A DNA stretch of 64,000 nucleotides, from contig OZ245874.1 of assembly GCA_965229335.1 (NCBI GenBank), positions 868,001 to 932,000 of the forward strand. Direction: 5' to 3'. The DNA is from JAFKFH01 sp017307375 (GTDB lineage: Bacteria > Pseudomonadota > Alphaproteobacteria > Ferrovibrionales > Ferrovibrionaceae). The notes under the pieces were generated by a model, which saw only the letters and a list, made by a program, of their open reading frames with translations, searched no databases and was not told the origin of the DNA. The position numbers were made by a program, and so were the translations under genes. Shown here piece by piece: positions 1 through 8,083 of the stretch. The first letter of the stretch is position 1. Each line of letters opens with the position of its first letter.

Positions 1-220
1 CCAGCAGCCGGCGCCGCCGACCGCAACCGGCAGGCCGCCCGTGCCGTTCCTGTGCATGACCCTGCTCATCGTCCGGCGCCCCAGATCCCGTTCTTGCCCG
101 ACCACAGTGAACTACGCCTCGGCGAATAATGCAACAAATGAAACATATTTTGCTTTTAAGATCCGATTGGTTCATTGCAAACGGGTATCGCGCCGGGCGG
201 CAAAGCCGTAGAGTCGGACC
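1..220. other. Upstream region of the helicase gene, possible edge of a neighbouring gene
   Basis: No complete gene is visible. Bases 125-180 are much richer in A+T than the rest of the window, which is typical of a promoter region, but I cannot pick a convincing -35/-10 pair. On the - strand a frame with ATG at 69 (or 57) is open to the left edge and could be the start of a divergent gene. Only about 23 codons are visible and nothing in them is recognisable, so I do not call it a gene. Confidence 0.3.
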
Positions 221-2731
221 ATGAGCGTTTCGTCCACGCGTTTCGTGCCTGCCTCGCCGTCGCGCAGCGACAGCCACGTGGTCGCCGTGCTCGGGCCGAC
301 CAATACCGGCAAGACCCATCTCGCTATCGAGCGGATGCTGGGCCACCAGACCGGCATCATCGGCCTGCCGCTGCGCCTGCTGGCGCGCGAGATCTACGAC
401 CGTATCGCCGCGCAGAAGGGGCCACGGACGGTCGCCCTGGTCACCGGCGAGGAAAAGATCATCCCGCGCGAGGCGCGCTGGTTCGTCTGCACGGTCGAGG
501 CCATGCCGCTCGACCGCCCGTTCGACTTCCTGGCGATCGACGAGATCCAGCTCTGCGCCGATCCCGAGCGCGGCCATGTCTTCACCGACCGGCTGCTGCG
601 GGCGCGCGGGCGGCTGGAAACCATGTTTCTCGGTGCCGATACGGTCAAGACGCTGATCCGCCGGCTGGTGCCGGGGCACGAACTGATCCAGCGCGAGCGT
701 CTGTCGCGGCTGTTCTATACCGGCGAGAAGAAGCTGTCGCGTCTGCCCCGGCGCAGCGCGGTGGTCGCCTTCTCCTCGGCCGACGTCTATGCGATCGCCG
801 AGTTGATCCGCAGCCAGCGCGGCGGGGCGGCCGTCGTGCTGGGGGCGCTGAGCCCGCGGACGCGCAATGCCCAGGTCGCCCTCTACCAGTCGGGCGAGGT
901 CGACTACCTCGTCGCCACCGATGCGATCGGCATGGGGCTGAACATGGATATCGACCATGTCGCCTTCGCTGGGCTGCACAAGTTCGACGGTCTGGCGGTG
1001 CGCAAGCTGACGCCGGGCGAGATGGGCCAGATCGCCGGGCGGGCCGGGCGCCACCTGCGCAACGGCTCGTTCGGGACGACGGGCGAGGTCGGGCCGCTCG
1101 ATCCGGAAATGGTCGAGCGGCTGGAGAACCACCATTTCGACCCGATCACCCAGGCGCGCTGGCGGTCCGGCGATCTCGACTTCACCTCGCTGCCGGGATT
1201 GCTCCGCTCGCTCGAGCAGGCGCCGCCCAACGAAGTGCTGCTGCGTGCCCGCGATGCCGAGGATTACCTGACCCTGCGCGCCCTGGCCGGCGACCAGGAG
1301 GTCGCCGACCAGGCCCGCAGCCGCGGCAGCCTGCGGCTGCTGTGGCAGATCTGCCAGATTCCCGATTTTCGCAAGACCCTGCACGACCAGCATGTCCGGC
1401 TGGTGCGCGCGATCTTCCTGCATCTGGGCAAGCCGGACGGCGTGCTGCCGGCCGACTGGGTCGCCAGGCAGATGACCCAGCTCGATCGGACCGACGGCGA
1501 TATCGACACCTTGTCGACGCGGCTTGCCCATATCCGTACCTGGACCTACGTCTCCCATCGCGCCGAATGGCTGGCCGACCCCAAGCAGTGGCAGGAGCGG
1601 GCCCGGTCGATCGAGGACCGCCTGTCCGATGCGCTGCATGCCCGGCTGACCCAGCGCTTCGTCGACCGCCGCGCCGCCATGCTGTCGCGCAGCCTCGACG
1701 ATGGGCCCAACCTCACCGCCGATATCGCAGCCGACGGCACCGTTGCCGTGGCCGGCGAACCGGTCGGCCGGCTCGACGGTCTCGCCTTCCGGCCGCTGGA
1801 AGGGGCGGGCCAGCATCGCGCATTGCGCGCCGCGGCCAACCGGGTGCTGGGCGATGCGCTGCGCAAGCGCGCGACCCGGCTCGCCGAGGCGGCGGACGAG
1901 GCCTTCGACCTGCGCGATGACGGTGCCGTCACCTGGGACGGGGCTGTCGTCGCCCATCTCGGCCCCGGCGATTCGGTACTGAAGCCGCGCTTCCGGATCG
2001 TCGGCGCCCGCGATCTCGACGGGCCGGCCCGATCGGCGGTCCAGGGCCGGCTGGAACGCTGGCTCGACCGGCGGATCGAGCGGCGGTTGGGCCTGCTGCG
2101 CCGGCTGACGGCGGCAGAGCTGGGCGGTCCGGCCCGCGGCATCGCCTTCCAGATCGCCGAGGGCCTGGGCGCGGTGCCGCGGCGCGCCGTGGCCGACCAG
2201 CTCGATCATCTGGTGCTGGCCGAGCGCCACAAGCTCAAGCGGCTGGGGGTCCAGTTCGGCGAGGCCAATCTGTTCCTCCCGGCGCTGCTGAAACCCGAGG
2301 CGGCACGGCTTGCCGCGATCCTGCATGCCGCCCGCCGCGACGAGGCGGTGGTCGCCCCGCCCCGGCCGGGCCTGACGTCGGTCAGGGTCGAGGGCGCGCC
2401 GCGGCCCGAGGACTGGTGGCGGTCGGTCGGCTTCCAGCTGTGCGGCGGACGGGCGGTGCGCCTCGACATCCTCGAGCGCGTGGCCGAGCTGGCGCGCGCC
2501 GCCAACGAGGCCGGGCCGTTCGAGCCCGGCCCGGAGATCCTGGCCCTGCTGGGCTGCAGCAAGCCCGAGGTCGCGCCGGCCCTGCAGGCGCTGGGCTATC
2601 GCCGGCGCGAGGGCGAGCGCTTCGCCCGCCGGATGGCGGATGCCCGGCGCCAGCATCGCCCGCCACGGCTCGCGGCCCCGCCGGTCGATCCGTCCTCGCC
2701 ATTCGCGAAGTTGAAGGAACTGGCCCGGTGA
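221..2731 (+). CDS. SUV3-type ATP-dependent RNA helicase
   Basis: An 836-residue superfamily 2 helicase resembling the mitochondrial SUV3/SUPV3L1 family that is common in Alphaproteobacteria. The Walker A motif GPTNTGKTH lies near residues 25-33, the motif II region is AIDEIQLC near residue 107, and GRAGRH near residue 276 is the motif VI arginine-finger region. A long Arg-rich C-terminal half (about 350-836) has no catalytic motif I recognise. The role is presumably RNA unwinding or RNA turnover in the cytoplasm. The stop codon overlaps the GTG start of the S4-domain gene (GTGA), so the two are translationally coupled. The upstream ribosome-binding site is weak. Confidence 0.9.
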   Translation: MSVSSTRFVPASPSRSDSHVVAVLGPTNTGKTHLAIERMLGHQTGIIGLPLRLLAREIYDRIAAQKGPRTVALVTGEEKIIPREARWFVCTVEAMPLDRPFDFLAIDEIQLCADPERGHVFTDRLLRARGRLETMFLGADTVKTLIRRLVPGHELIQRERLSRLFYTGEKKLSRLPRRSAVVAFSSADVYAIAELIRSQRGGAAVVLGALSPRTRNAQVALYQSGEVDYLVATDAIGMGLNMDIDHVAFAGLHKFDGLAVRKLTPGEMGQIAGRAGRHLRNGSFGTTGEVGPLDPEMVERLENHHFDPITQARWRSGDLDFTSLPGLLRSLEQAPPNEVLLRARDAEDYLTLRALAGDQEVADQARSRGSLRLLWQICQIPDFRKTLHDQHVRLVRAIFLHLGKPDGVLPADWVARQMTQLDRTDGDIDTLSTRLAHIRTWTYVSHRAEWLADPKQWQERARSIEDRLSDALHARLTQRFVDRRAAMLSRSLDDGPNLTADIAADGTVAVAGEPVGRLDGLAFRPLEGAGQHRALRAAANRVLGDALRKRATRLAEAADEAFDLRDDGAVTWDGAVVAHLGPGDSVLKPRFRIVGARDLDGPARSAVQGRLERWLDRRIERRLGLLRRLTAAELGGPARGIAFQIAEGLGAVPRRAVADQLDHLVLAERHKLKRLGVQFGEANLFLPALLKPEAARLAAILHAARRDEAVVAPPRPGLTSVRVEGAPRPEDWWRSVGFQLCGGRAVRLDILERVAELARAANEAGPFEPGPEILALLGCSKPEVAPALQALGYRRREGERFARRMADARRQHRPPRLAAPPVDPSSPFAKLKELAR

Positions 2732-3015
2732 GCGGCGGAGCCTCGCTGCGCCTCGACAAATGGCTGGTCCATGCCCGCTTCGTGAAAACGCGCGAGCGGG
2801 CGCAGGACCTGATCGAGAATACCCGCATCCGGGTCAACCGCGTCGTCGTCGAGAAGGCAGCCCATCCGGTGCGCCCCGGCGACCTGATCACCTTGCCGCT
2901 CGGTCCCGGTATCCGCGTGCTGCGGGTGCTGGCGCTGGGCGAGCGGCGTGGCCCTGCGACCGAAGCCCGCACCCTCTACGAGGAGATCGATTTCACGGCC
3001 GAGGGCGGTGGTTGA
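2728..3015 (+). CDS. S4-domain RNA-binding protein, Hsp15-like
   Basis: A 95-residue protein starting with GTG at 2728, overlapping the helicase stop by four bases. The S4 fold covers about residues 7-55: LRLDKWLVHARFVKTRERAQ is followed by the conserved turn IRVNRVVVEKAAHPVRPGD. E. coli Hsp15, a relative, binds 50S subunits that carry stranded nascent chains. The C-terminal tail, ending EGGG, is acidic and short. Overlap with a helicase gene suggests a shared role in RNA or ribosome quality control, which is inference. A longer frame opens upstream inside the helicase gene, but the 4-base overlap start fits the S4 domain best. Confidence 0.88.
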   Translation: MSGGASLRLDKWLVHARFVKTRERAQDLIENTRIRVNRVVVEKAAHPVRPGDLITLPLGPGIRVLRVLALGERRGPATEARTLYEEIDFTAEGGG

Positions 3016-3126
3016 GGGCCTTGCGCCGTCAGCATGTTGCCCGTTAAAGAAGGGGCCGTTGCCTATGCTCTCAAGCGCCCGGCCGTTCGGCGGCGCGGCG
3101 GCACGGGGCGAGACGGGAGAGGAAGT

Positions 3127-3465
3127 ATGCCCTACGTCGTTACCGAAGCCTGCATCAAGTGCAAGTACACCGACTGCGTCGAAGTCTGTCCGGTCGACTG
3201 CTTTTATGTCGGCGAGAACATGCTGGTCATTCACCCGGACGAATGCATCGACTGCGGCGTGTGCGAGCCGGAATGCCCGGCCGAAGCCATCGTGCCGGAT
3301 ACCGATTCGGTCGCCGACAAGTGGCTCGAGCTCAATCGCGAATACGCGACCAAGTGGCCCAACATCACCCGCAAGATCGACGCGCCCGCGGATGCCGACG
3401 ACTTCAAGAACGTCACCGGCAAATACGATCTCTATTTCAGCCCGAAGCCGGGCGAGGGGACCTGA
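3127..3465 (+). CDS. fdxA: 7Fe ferredoxin FdxA
   Basis: A 112-residue ferredoxin of the Azotobacter FdI type, holding one [3Fe-4S] and one [4Fe-4S] cluster. Cys9, Cys17 and Cys50 fit the [3Fe-4S] site, and Cys21, Cys40, Cys43 and Cys46 the [4Fe-4S] site; the extra Cys12 and Cys25 of FdI are also present. The ATG at 3127 follows a good GAGAGGAAG ribosome-binding site, so the longer upstream frame is not used. It is the third + strand gene after the helicase and S4 genes, a grouping common in Alphaproteobacteria. It carries low-potential electrons in the cytoplasm; the partner is unknown. A second copy of this family lies at 40702-41019. Confidence 0.93.
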   Translation: MPYVVTEACIKCKYTDCVEVCPVDCFYVGENMLVIHPDECIDCGVCEPECPAEAIVPDTDSVADKWLELNREYATKWPNITRKIDAPADADDFKNVTGKYDLYFSPKPGEGT

Positions 3466-3478
3466 ACCCCGGGCGCCC

Positions 3479-3500
3479 CGCCCCGGTCTGAACCGGGGCG
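3479..3500. terminator. Hairpin between convergent fdxA and hemN
   Basis: A 9-bp perfect stem (CGCCCCGGT, loop CTGA, ACCGGGGCG) sits 13 bases after the fdxA stop and 20 bases before the hemN stop on the other strand. It has no T-run on either side, so it is either a weak bidirectional terminator or an mRNA 3' stabiliser. A separate 16-bp perfect palindrome, CCGGCCGATCGGCCGG, follows at 3504-3519. Confidence 0.45.
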
Positions 3501-3519
3501 CCCCCGGCCGATCGGCCGG

Positions 3520-4863
3520 TCAGACGCCGGATGAATGCTGCGCGGTGCCGAGGCCGAGATAACGGTCGAAGGCCGAGGCGGCGGCACGCAGGAACGGGCG
3601 GCCGAAATCGGTCACCGTGACGCCGCTGGCGTCGATTTCGACCAGCCCCGCCTCGACCATGCGATCGAGTCGGTCGCGCGCCTCGGGAAAGCCGGACCAG
3701 CCGCCGAAGCGGTCGAGATCGACCCGGCCGTCGCACATCAGCCGCTCGATGACGGCGCGCCGGCGGCGATCGTCTTCGATCAGCCCGCGCCAGCGCGCGA
3801 TCGGCAGCCGACCGGCCGCCACATGGTCGGACCAGGCGCGGAAGCCCGGATCGTTCTGGACGTAACCCTGGGGCAGGGCGCCGATCGCCGACGGACCCAG
3901 CCCGATCAGGGTCTCGGCCGCATCGGTCGTATAGCCCTGGAAGTTCCGGTGCAACTGCCCGGCTGCGGCCGCCGCCGCCAGCGGATCGTCGGCCCGCGCG
4001 AAATGATCGAGACCGATCTGGGCATAGCCTGCCTGCGCCAGATGGCGTGCGGCCGCCAGGAACTGCTCCAGCCGCTCGGGCCCCGGCGGCAATGCGGCTT
4101 CGTCGATCCGGCGCTGATGCGGCTTGACCCACGGCACATGGGCATAGCCGAACAGGGCGATGCGGTCGGGGTTGAGCAGCAGCGATTCGGCGACCGTCGC
4201 CACGACGTCGGCGGTGGTCTGCCCGGGCAGGCCGTAGATCAGGTCGAAGTTGAGCCGCTGAATGCCGGCGGCGCGCAGCTGCCGGGCCGCGGCCGCGACG
4301 CAATCGAAGGGCTGGATCCGGTTGATCGCGCGCTGGATCCTGTCGTCCAGCGTCTGGACGCCGAGGCTGGCCCGCGTCACCCCGGCTTCGGCATAGGCCT
4401 CGACCTGTTCGGTCGTCAGATGCCGCGGATCGATCTCGACCGCGATCTCGGCCCCTTCGAGGATGTCGAAGCGGCGGCGCAGGCCTGTCATCAGGCGGGT
4501 GAAGTCGGCCGGCGCGAGGCTGTTCGGCGTGCCGCCGCCCCAGTGGATATGGCTGACGCGCATCCGCGCCGGCAGGCTGTCGGCGACCAGCGTCATCTCG
4601 CGCTCGATCAGCGCCACATAGTCGGCAACCGGCTGGCGCGACTTGGCGACCTGGGTATTGCAGCCGCAGTACCAGCACATCGCGGCGCAGAACGGCACAT
4701 GCAGGTAGAGCGACAGCGGCACCAGCGGATCGAGCTGCCCCAGCCATTCCCGGTACGTGCCGTCATGGCCGGCGGCCAGGAAATAGGGGGCGGTCGGGTA
4801 GCTCGTATAGCGCGGTACCCGGGTTTCGTAGGTGGCGATCAACGCCTGACTATAGCCGCTCAT
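3520..4863 (-). CDS. hemN: Oxygen-independent coproporphyrinogen III oxidase
   Basis: A 447-residue radical SAM enzyme that decarboxylates coproporphyrinogen III to protoporphyrinogen IX in anaerobic haem synthesis. The [4Fe-4S]/SAM motif is CAAMCWYCGC at about residues 58-67, followed by the glycine-rich HWGGGTPNSL segment near 108-117. The length is usual for HemN rather than the HemW relatives, and the fourth Cys of the CxxxCxxCxC pattern supports HemN. ATG 4863 begins MSGYSQALIATYETRVPRYT, the expected N-terminus; a longer frame upstream runs antisense to other sequence. It lies 47 bases downstream of the degenerate phosphatase gene and may be cotranscribed with it. I see no clear FNR box upstream. 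Confidence 0.93.
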   Translation of the reverse strand: MSGYSQALIATYETRVPRYTSYPTAPYFLAAGHDGTYREWLGQLDPLVPLSLYLHVPFCAAMCWYCGCNTQVAKSRQPVADYVALIEREMTLVADSLPARMRVSHIHWGGGTPNSLAPADFTRLMTGLRRRFDILEGAEIAVEIDPRHLTTEQVEAYAEAGVTRASLGVQTLDDRIQRAINRIQPFDCVAAAARQLRAAGIQRLNFDLIYGLPGQTTADVVATVAESLLLNPDRIALFGYAHVPWVKPHQRRIDEAALPPGPERLEQFLAAARHLAQAGYAQIGLDHFARADDPLAAAAAAGQLHRNFQGYTTDAAETLIGLGPSAIGALPQGYVQNDPGFRAWSDHVAAGRLPIARWRGLIEDDRRRRAVIERLMCDGRVDLDRFGGWSGFPEARDRLDRMVEAGLVEIDASGVTVTDFGRPFLRAAASAFDRYLGLGTAQHSSGV

Positions 4864-4910
4864 AATGTTGGGCAGCTTACGCCTCGCCCGACAGCCGCCG
4901 GAATGTGGCG

Positions 4911-5720
4911 CTATGCCGCAAGCCGGTCGACGACCTCGCCCGACAGGTCGAAGCAGTAGGCCGCCAGCGGTCCGCCGAAGCCCGCGCCCTCGTCGAGGAT
5001 GCCGCCATAGGGGCCGAAGCGCGCGGGACCGTGGCCCGGGTCGCAGCCGGCGATGACGCCGATGAAGCCGGCGAAGGGCGCCTCGAAGCGGTCGACCGCG
5101 ATCGTGCCGCCCCACCAGAACGCATCCTTCTGATCGTCGAGCGGACGGGCGTGGTTGACGCCCGCGTGGACGAACAGGAATTCGCCGCCCTCGGTCAGCG
5201 CCGCGCGCTTCAGGACCGCCAGGAATTCGTCGTGGCCGGGCCTGGCATGGATCGCCTGGCGCAGCCGCCCGGTCCAGCGGGTGGTGGCAAGCGCCCCTTC
5301 GCGGAACGTGGCCGCCGCCTGGGCCGGATCGCCGCCATAGGCGCGCAGCGTCGCCTCAAGCCCCTGCGCCATCATCCAGGCGAAGACCTGCGCCGGTTCG
5401 GTGGCGAACTGCAATTCGAGCAGCTTGCGCCACATTTCTTCCTGGGCGCCGCGCAGATAGACGATGTCGTCGGGTTCCGCCCCCGGCAGGGTCAGCGCGA
5501 TCCGGCGAAAGGCCAGCAGTTCGTCGATGGTCTCGGCGACGTAACCCGCCGGCCCCAGATAGTTTCCGAGATAGACGAGCCGGTCGCCCGACAGCAGCCG
5601 CTCGCCGAGCTGGTCGTGCAGCCGCATCAGCCGTTCGGCGTCGCCATGAATGGCGGGAACCGCCCAGACCCGGCGCGCACATCTCAGGACGGCGAATTTC
5701 TCGACGTCGAACAAGGACAC
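4911..5720 (-). CDS. Degenerate PPP-family metallophosphoesterase (probable pseudo-phosphatase)
   Basis: A 269-residue protein with the layout of bacterial PPP phosphatases but with most metal ligands lost. The GDxHG motif reads PAIHG (22-26), GDxxDRG reads GNYLGPA (52-58), and GNHE reads GAQE (91-94); the later His in VHAGV is kept. It probably cannot hold the dinuclear metal centre. I chose GTG 5720 as the start because a frame with TTG at 5750 would begin inside the carD terminator hairpin; 5720 has no clear ribosome-binding site, so the start is uncertain. hemN follows on the same strand. The role is unknown; a binding or regulatory scaffold is possible. Confidence 0.72.
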   Translation of the reverse strand: MSLFDVEKFAVLRCARRVWAVPAIHGDAERLMRLHDQLGERLLSGDRLVYLGNYLGPAGYVAETIDELLAFRRIALTLPGAEPDDIVYLRGAQEEMWRKLLELQFATEPAQVFAWMMAQGLEATLRAYGGDPAQAAATFREGALATTRWTGRLRQAIHARPGHDEFLAVLKRAALTEGGEFLFVHAGVNHARPLDDQKDAFWWGGTIAVDRFEAPFAGFIGVIAGCDPGHGPARFGPYGGILDEGAGFGGPLAAYCFDLSGEVVDRLAA

Positions 5721-5735
5721 CGCGCTCGCATGAAT

Positions 5736-5772
5736 AAAAAGGGCCGACAAGGATTTGTTAACCTGTCGGCCC
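5736..5772 (-). terminator. Intrinsic terminator of carD
   Basis: Read on the - strand, a perfect 9-bp stem (GGGCCGACA/TGTCGGCCC) with a 14-base loop is followed directly by TTTTTATT. It lies 66 bases after the carD stop codon and just before the degenerate phosphatase gene, so the latter needs read-through or its own promoter. Confidence 0.85.
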
Positions 5773-5838
5773 CTTCAACGCAACAAAATGCGGTAGGCGG
5801 CGCGGCCTTGGCCGCGAGATATGCTGGTCTTCAGACGA

Positions 5839-7008
5839 TTAGGCAGCCTTCATCAGCTTTTCGAGCCGCTTGGTCGCCGCATCCTCGTCGATCCGCTCGA
5901 CCGCAGCCAGCTCGCGGGCCAGCCGATCGAGCGCCGCCTCGTAGATCTGGCGTTCGCTGTAGGACTGGTCGGGCTGGCCGGCATTGCGGTGCAGGTCGCG
6001 CACCACCTCGGCGATCGAGACGGGATCGCCGGAATTGATCTTCGCCTCGTATTCCTGCGCCCGCCGGCTCCACATCGTGCGCTTGACGCGGGCGCGGCCC
6101 TTCAGCGTGTCGAGGGCGGCCTTCATCTTCTGCGGCGTCGACAGCCGGCGCATGCCGACCTGACGCACCTTGGCCAGCGGCACCCGCAGGGTCATCTTGT
6201 CCTTGTCGAACTCGATGACGAACAGTTCGAGCGAAATGCCGGAAATCTCCTGCTTCTCGATCTTGAGGATCCGGCCGACGCCATGGGTCGGGTAGACCAC
6301 GTAGTCGTCCGGCTGGAAGACTTCCTTGTCGGCGGGCTTGAGGGCGACAACCTTGGCCGAAGCCTTGTGCGCGGCATCCTTGTCCACCGCGGCATCCGCG
6401 ACCGGCGCCGAGGTCACCGCCTGCACCGCCGCCGCCTTGGCGGCTGCCGGCTTGGCCTTGGCGGGCTTTTCGGCCACGGTCTTCTCGGCGACCGGCTGTT
6501 CGACTGCCACGGCGCTCTCGGCGGCCTTCACGCTGGACTTGGATGCACTCGACTTCACGCTCATGGCGGCTTTCACACTCACTGTCTTCGCCGCTTTAGG
6601 CACACTCGCCGTCACGGACTTGGTCGCGGCCTTCGCCGGGGATACCTTGGCCGCAACGGCGGCCTTGGCGGGGGAAATCTGTTGGGCGGCCTTCGCCGCC
6701 GGCGCCTTGGGCGCGGAGGAGTTCAGCGCTGTCTTCCGAGTCTCGGGGGTAGCCACTTTGGCCGCCGTCCCGGCTGCCGTCGCCTTCGGCTTGGCCAGGG
6801 TGTCCGTCACGACGCGGCTCTTGCCAGCTTGGCCCTTTGCCAGCGCGGCCTTGGCCAGCGTCGCCTTGGCCAGCGTCGCCTTGGCCAACGTCGCCTTGGC
6901 CGGTGCCGGTTTGGCTGCCCGCGCCGTCTTGGCCTTGGCGGGCGGCGCCTTCGGCGGCACGGCCTTCGCCGTCTGACGTGGCCTGGACTCTGTCGACATT
7001 TTGCTCAC
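5839..7008 (-). CDS. carD: CarD/CdnL-family regulator with long Lys/Ala/Pro-rich N-terminal tail
   Basis: A 389-residue protein. Residues about 229-389 form a normal CarD domain (VFQPDDYVVYPTHGVG start, then the helical DNA-binding part ending near KRLEKLMKAA). CarD proteins bind the RNA polymerase beta subunit and stabilise open promoter complexes. Residues about 5-228 are low-complexity AK/AP/ATLAK repeats resembling histone H1 or HMGA tails, more than doubling the usual length of about 170. GTG 7008 is chosen because GAGG lies 8 bases upstream; ATG 6999 is the alternative. The tail carries tandem 15-bp repeats. The tail probably binds DNA nonspecifically, which is inference. Confidence 0.88.
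   Translation of the reverse strand: MSKMSTESRPRQTAKAVPPKAPPAKAKTARAAKPAPAKATLAKATLAKATLAKAALAKGQAGKSRVVTDTLAKPKATAAGTAAKVATPETRKTALNSSAPKAPAAKAAQQISPAKAAVAAKVSPAKAATKSVTASVPKAAKTVSVKAAMSVKSSASKSSVKAAESAVAVEQPVAEKTVAEKPAKAKPAAAKAAAVQAVTSAPVADAAVDKDAAHKASAKVVALKPADKEVFQPDDYVVYPTHGVGRILKIEKQEISGISLELFVIEFDKDKMTLRVPLAKVRQVGMRRLSTPQKMKAALDTLKGRARVKRTMWSRRAQEYEAKINSGDPVSIAEVVRDLHRNAGQPDQSYSERQIYEAALDRLARELAAVERIDEDAATKRLEKLMKAA
6841..6900 (-). repeat. Four tandem 15-bp repeats inside carD
   Basis: The + strand unit CAGCGTCGCCTTGGC occurs four times head to tail: 6841, 6856, 6871 and 6886. The middle two copies are identical, the first differs at two positions and the last at one. They encode AKATL-type pentapeptides in the CarD tail. 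In-frame units like this can expand or contract by slippage without breaking the gene. Confidence 0.92.
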
Positions 7009-7603
7009 GGTGATTACCTCGTCACGCAAAAACCACCACCGGCAGCGGTTCGGCTTGTAAAGCCCCGCTTTTTCGCCTAACGCTTTGTCTCGCCATACTG
7101 GCGCGGTCGCGATAGCCGTTCCGCATGGTCCGTTTCGCGGTACTCGCCGGTCCGACGCTCCAGATCGGGTGGCACCCACGATTCGTCAACGCGGTCGTCG
7201 CAACGAACTGCCCGGTCATCGCCAGGATTTGTTGCCGATACCGCAAGGCGGGTCCCGCGAAAATGGCGGGCGGCGACAAATGGCTCAAGGCATGGTCGTC
7301 ACGTCACCATGGTTACGCCGAATGTCGGTTGCAGTCCTTGATCGGTCTACTATGCTGCCGAGCCGGAAACTGCTTCAAACAACAGCGACAAACACGGTGT
7401 ACGGCTGCAACGGCGCCGTAATCAGGAAGCCGAGACTAGCATAAGGGTGCCGTAAAATCCAGGGCCGTAACGCCTGAATCAAGGTTAAGGCTTGGTATTT
7501 CTCGGTGTTTCCGGCGCTTTGCATGGCTGCCCCGCGCCTTTGGCATATCCGTCCGGCGGCCCGCCGGCTTGTCGCGGGCTTGCTTCGGGGTGATAGTTCC
7601 GCC
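7009..7603. other. 595-base region without a recognisable gene between carD and mmcB
   Basis: Several short frames open here on both strands, but none has a ribosome-binding site, codon bias like its neighbours or a recognisable motif. The region is less GC-rich than the flanking genes. It must contain the divergent promoters of carD and mmcB; I could not find a convincing -35/-10 pair or an alphaproteobacterial SOS box (paired GTTC half sites). Confidence 0.4.
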
Positions 7604-8083
7604 ATGGCCGCTTCCGAACTGGATACGCTGTCCGAGTCGCCCGATGCTCAGGCATTGGCGCGTGGTGTCGGGCGGCTGTTCGCGTCGCTGGGGGCGGCCA
7701 GTCTGACCGAGGTCGGCCTGGCCAACGGCCGTCGCGCCGACGTGATGGCGATCGACGGGGCCGGGCGGGTGACGATCGTCGAGATCAAGTCGTCGCTGGT
7801 CGATTTCCGCACCGACCAGAAGTGGCCCGACTATCTCGACTATTGCGAAAGCTTTCATTTCGCCGTGTCGGCCACCTTCCCGCGCGAGGTGCTGCCCGAC
7901 GAAGCCGGCATCATCATCGCCGACCGTTTCGGCGGGGCGGTGCTGCGCCCGGCGCCGCTGCGCCCGATGGCGCCGGCGCGGCGCAAGGCGCTGACGCTGC
8001 GCTTCGGCCTGCTGGCGGCCGAGCGTCTGCGGCGTCTCGCCGATCCCGAGGGTACCCAGGCATTGATCGAGGCGTCGCTTTGA
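7604..8083 (+). CDS. mmcB: MmcB-family DNA repair nuclease
   Basis: A 159-residue PD-(D/E)XK-like protein of the alphaproteobacterial MmcB family, which is linked to mitomycin C damage repair in Caulobacter. The core runs from RRADVMAIDG (the Asp) to VEIKSSLVDFRTDQKWPDYL, where the E-x-K pair sits near residue 64. ATG 7604 gives the usual family length; a frame from 7505 would add 33 residues of poor quality. The stop overlaps the TTG start of the next gene by four bases. The neighbourhood does not indicate a pathway, and I saw no clear SOS box upstream. Confidence 0.85.
   Translation: MAASELDTLSESPDAQALARGVGRLFASLGAASLTEVGLANGRRADVMAIDGAGRVTIVEIKSSLVDFRTDQKWPDYLDYCESFHFAVSATFPREVLPDEAGIIIADRFGGAVLRPAPLRPMAPARRKALTLRFGLLAAERLRRLADPEGTQALIEASL

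Noticed and set aside
3504..3519. 16-bp perfect palindrome CCGGCCGATCGGCCGG
   Set aside because: Striking, but short GC-only palindromes of this kind arise easily here and there is no sign of a binding protein; noted under the fdxA-hemN hairpin.
5801..5816. Inverted repeat CGCGGCC-TT-GGCCGCG downstream of carD
   Set aside because: A two-base loop cannot form a stable hairpin as drawn, and a better terminator lies at 5736-5772.
6841..6900. Frameshift or assembly error in the repetitive carD tail
   Set aside because: The frame stays open across all repeats and the 15-bp units are in frame, so an intact gene is the simpler reading.
7085..7444. Possible 119-residue gene in the carD-mmcB gap
   Set aside because: No ribosome-binding site, no motif, and composition unlike neighbouring genes.
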